A stretch of 13,002 bases of DNA from Saksenaea vasiformis B4078. Taxonomy: Eukaryota > Mucoromycota > Mucoromycetes > Mucorales > Saksenaeaceae. Position numbers and translations under genes: made by a program. Each line of letters begins with the position of its first letter. Positions within the stretch are counted from its first letter, which is position 1. The stretch is from positions 1-13,002 of the forward strand of contig JNDT01001779.1 in assembly GCA_000697055.1 (NCBI GenBank). The letters are read 5' to 3'. The notes under the pieces are model-generated. The model had not been told where the DNA came from. It ran no database searches and was given only the letters and a program-made list of their open reading frames with translations. Positions 10,899-13,002 of this stretch are shown piece after piece.

Positions 10899-13002
10899 TC
10901 ATTGTGATCGTGGCCTTGAAAAACGCTGTGGTCTTCCTTCTCCGGCCCAGATCGACGCGGAAATTGCGAACATATTCTTACTCGCATTGACATCCCTCTG
11001 CCACAACATTCCACAGTGTTTGCAAACTAGAATGCTATGACGAGGGGCACCGTCCGCTGTAGTCACCTTTTCCAGTGTTCGATTATTGCAGTTGTGACAT
11101 ATCTATGAACAGCTTTAACGTCCTATTCGATGTATATAGTGGTACCTGAGATGTCAGATATTCGTCCATCTTCACTGCAATTAGCTCTCCTCTCCGTTCT
11201 CTTCCTTTTAACGTCTTCCATAGCTTCCCTACAACTCCTGACCGGTGGCCTTTGAACTTCATGCCGTCCTTCCCGAACATAGCATTACCAAATACTATTA
11301 ACGGCATCTTGTTTGTCTTTTCATATACTGAAGGTTTCCGCTTTCTTATGCCTTTGCAACGAGTTAGCGATGCTCGCATTGCTGATACGGGTGGATTTGA
11401 TCCACTAGCAATCCAGCCTGGTTAAACAAGTTTAGTCGGCTATTCATACCTGTTGCTTTTTCTCTTATCTTCTCGTCTCTTGCGGTTTTTCTTTCGCTTT
11501 TTACGATTCCGCGTGGTATGCTTCCGCCTTTTCCGATTATATTTTTTCCCGCCTGTTACCAATATGTTTGTCATCTCTTCAGCCGCCCGCTGGCGACCCT
11601 GGTAATTGCGAAACCGTGCTTCGGCCCTTGATGGCCCGTAGAATGCAAATAAGACGTTCAGATGTCGAAAAATGCACCGAACGTAGGCATTGTAAGATTC
11701 AACGTCTTGTGTCTTCCCGGTCTCCTAATCTGTCTCGATTGCTTCAATTCCAGCCGCCTTCTTTTCCGATTGAAGTTGTTTTAGTCGCAGTGGTGACCCT
11801 GTATACGTGTAATATTCCCGCGTAGAGCATCTACGGGTTTCATGCGGGTTCCTTCCATCTCCATATGCCGTCGTGAATACTTGTGATCGCCCAGGATCAA
11901 CAGCGCACGGTTTGAAATGGTCATTGACTTCTTCTTGAGTGAAGTCTCCAGGAGTCAGCTCTGTGTCCAGAGTTTCCAGCTCAGCCTTCTTCGATTTTCT
12001 TGCAAACAGAAAATCAACTGCAAATCCATCCGAATTGATCTGGTTCGTGAACATGGTCCACTTCTCGGCTGTGGACTCTTTTAGCTCGTCAAGACTAGTC
12101 ATCGCTGAAAGTCAGTTTCTTCTCTTATCTTAAAGAGATATTACCTCGCGTATCCTAACTTCTTGAAGTTAAAGATAGTGTGAAACATGGTGAGATTTTC
12201 ATCATAATCCACTCCGACTGACAACGGTGACAAACACGCTAAAGCTTTCGCGTTAATGCTTGCAAACCGCCAGTGCAAAGACGGCAACGGTGATAGGCTG
12301 AAACATCGGGGAAGGTTCTCGTCTGATTCCCTCACTATTTTGATATTCTTCGTCGTATGATTGTAAAATGTGAGCAAGCGTTGGAATGAACTTTCCTGGT
12401 GAAGCGGATATCGCCTCGGCTGTTGCGGGAACAGGGATGATATCAGACAATTCCTCGCAAATAGAGATTACTGCATTAATAATATCCGTGGAGATAAGAT
12501 CGATAGATGAAGGCCACTGAGAGTCTCCACCGGCAACTTGTTCATAGATGTATTCCGAAGCGACGGCTTTGGCGGAACCATTGGATGGCCTCTGATAAAA
12601 TAAAAAGCCAAAGCTGCATTAGTCTTTCTTTACGAACTTCGCTGTGCATACGGGCACTGAATCCTTCAGTTTTCGAAATCCAAACTGAACAACACGATTT
12701 TCGAAGCTTTCGACAATGTTATTCGTGTACGTTGTAGCCAACGTTTTACATGCAGCTGATAAAGAATCACTATACCCAAAGTGGTGGTGCGCAGAAAAAA
12801 CGATCTCAGCATGTTGTAGCCGGAACTCGTGCCAGCAGACAAGAATATCACGGGGCATGTTGGGGTTTTCGTTTGTTATAGTTTTTCCCATGACCAATTG
12901 GCACACGGAATACCAGAACGCCTGTGTATAGATGTACGTGCTTATCTCTTCGTGAGCATGAGAAACGATATACCCATTGACAAATATCTGTGCTCGGAAT
13001 AT
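10899..13002 (-). CDS. Fanzor (eukaryotic TnpB-family RNA-guided nuclease), 5' end outside window, one in-frame stop
   Basis: Six exons join in phase: 13002-12652, 12591-12472, 12419-12145, 12094-11450, 11344-11146, 11102-10899 (598 codons in view). RuvC-I is CAVDPGRSQVFTTAYGDG, Asp codon 11896-11898. A Lys/Arg-rich tract (about 11450-11540 and 11300-11344) precedes MPLIVFGNAMFGKDGMKFKG. MDEYLTSQ (Glu codon 11161-11163) leads into a zinc finger, CHNC and CKHC, then RuvC-III QRDVNASKN (Asp 10992-10994). Fanzors are nuclear, transposon-borne nucleases that cut DNA with a guide RNA from their own locus. Upstream exons carry family-like FYNHTTKNIKIVRE and SLHWRFASINAKAL. A TAG at 11725-11727 falls after GIEAIETD, and the same frame resumes at once with conserved-looking sequence (HLNVLFAFYG, NYQGRQRAAEEMTNIL). 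The copy is thus probably a very young pseudogene. The intron 11345-11449 acceptor is the least certain junction. Confidence 0.9.
11725..11727 (-). other. In-frame TAG inside the Fanzor coding sequence
   Basis: The stop follows the codons for IETD and precedes ETGKTQDV in the same frame. No donor and acceptor pair in the right phase removes it: the AG of GATTAG would accept only a phase-0 donor and none is present nearby. A single base change in a Leu, Gln, Trp or Lys codon could create it. It separates RuvC-I from the zinc finger and RuvC-III, so termination here would abolish nuclease activity. Confidence 0.75.

Noticed and set aside
12253..12480. Apparent frameshift in the Fanzor between the frame containing KFIPTLAHIL and the frame containing FYNHTTKN
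   Set aside because: A 52-nt GT-AG intron at 12420-12471 joins the two frames in phase 0 and removes the conflict, so no lesion is needed.
12619..12906. A separate small protein of 95 residues at the right edge
   Set aside because: Its frame continues without a stop to the window edge and forms the first visible exon of the Fanzor; the tail after 12652 is intron.

Overview
The window looks like nuclear DNA of an early-diverging fungus, most likely Mucoromycota (inference). Genes are split by many short GT-AG introns (about 40-60 nt, a few near 90-135 nt), spacers are AT-rich, there are no bacterial-style operons, and the gene content (a fungal-type MFS antiporter, a WDR81-type BEACH protein, an intron-bearing Fanzor) fits that group. 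Because most exons are short, single open frames misrepresent the genes; I rebuilt three of them by matching splice sites, phase and family motifs.

Layout. 1-3438 (minus): the N-terminal ~803 codons of a WDR81-like protein (kinase-like region, BEACH domain, Ser/Thr-rich linker), 17 exons read in consistent phase, running off the left edge before the expected WD40 repeats. 3439-4287: no gene recognised. 4288-4800: a 513-bp TA-flanked inverted-repeat element full of short subterminal repeats. 4803-5420: nothing firm. 5421-5816 (minus): a weak spliced ORF. 6341-6377: TA microsatellite. 6454-8126 (minus): a complete five-exon, 486-residue MFS transporter with a TATA box just upstream. 8615-9027 (minus): a weak spliced ORF with a downstream AATAAA. 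9426-9597: a short pogo/Tigger-like inverted-repeat element. 9708-10230 (plus): a possible small unknown protein with a mitochondrial-type N-terminus. 10899-13002 (minus): most of a Fanzor, the eukaryotic TnpB homologue, entering from the right edge, followed on its 3' side by a hairpin-rich segment that could be its guide RNA scaffold.

The standout is the Fanzor. RuvC-I Asp, RuvC-III Asp, the four-Cys zinc finger and an Arg/Lys-rich tract are all present, and every intron can be placed in phase, but one in-frame TAG interrupts the conserved region after RuvC-I. The copy therefore looks recently inactivated, or is read through, or carries an assembly error. Together with two small non-autonomous elements, the right half of the window is a transposon-rich patch next to two housekeeping-type genes. 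I see no functional link between the Fanzor and the transporter or the BEACH gene.
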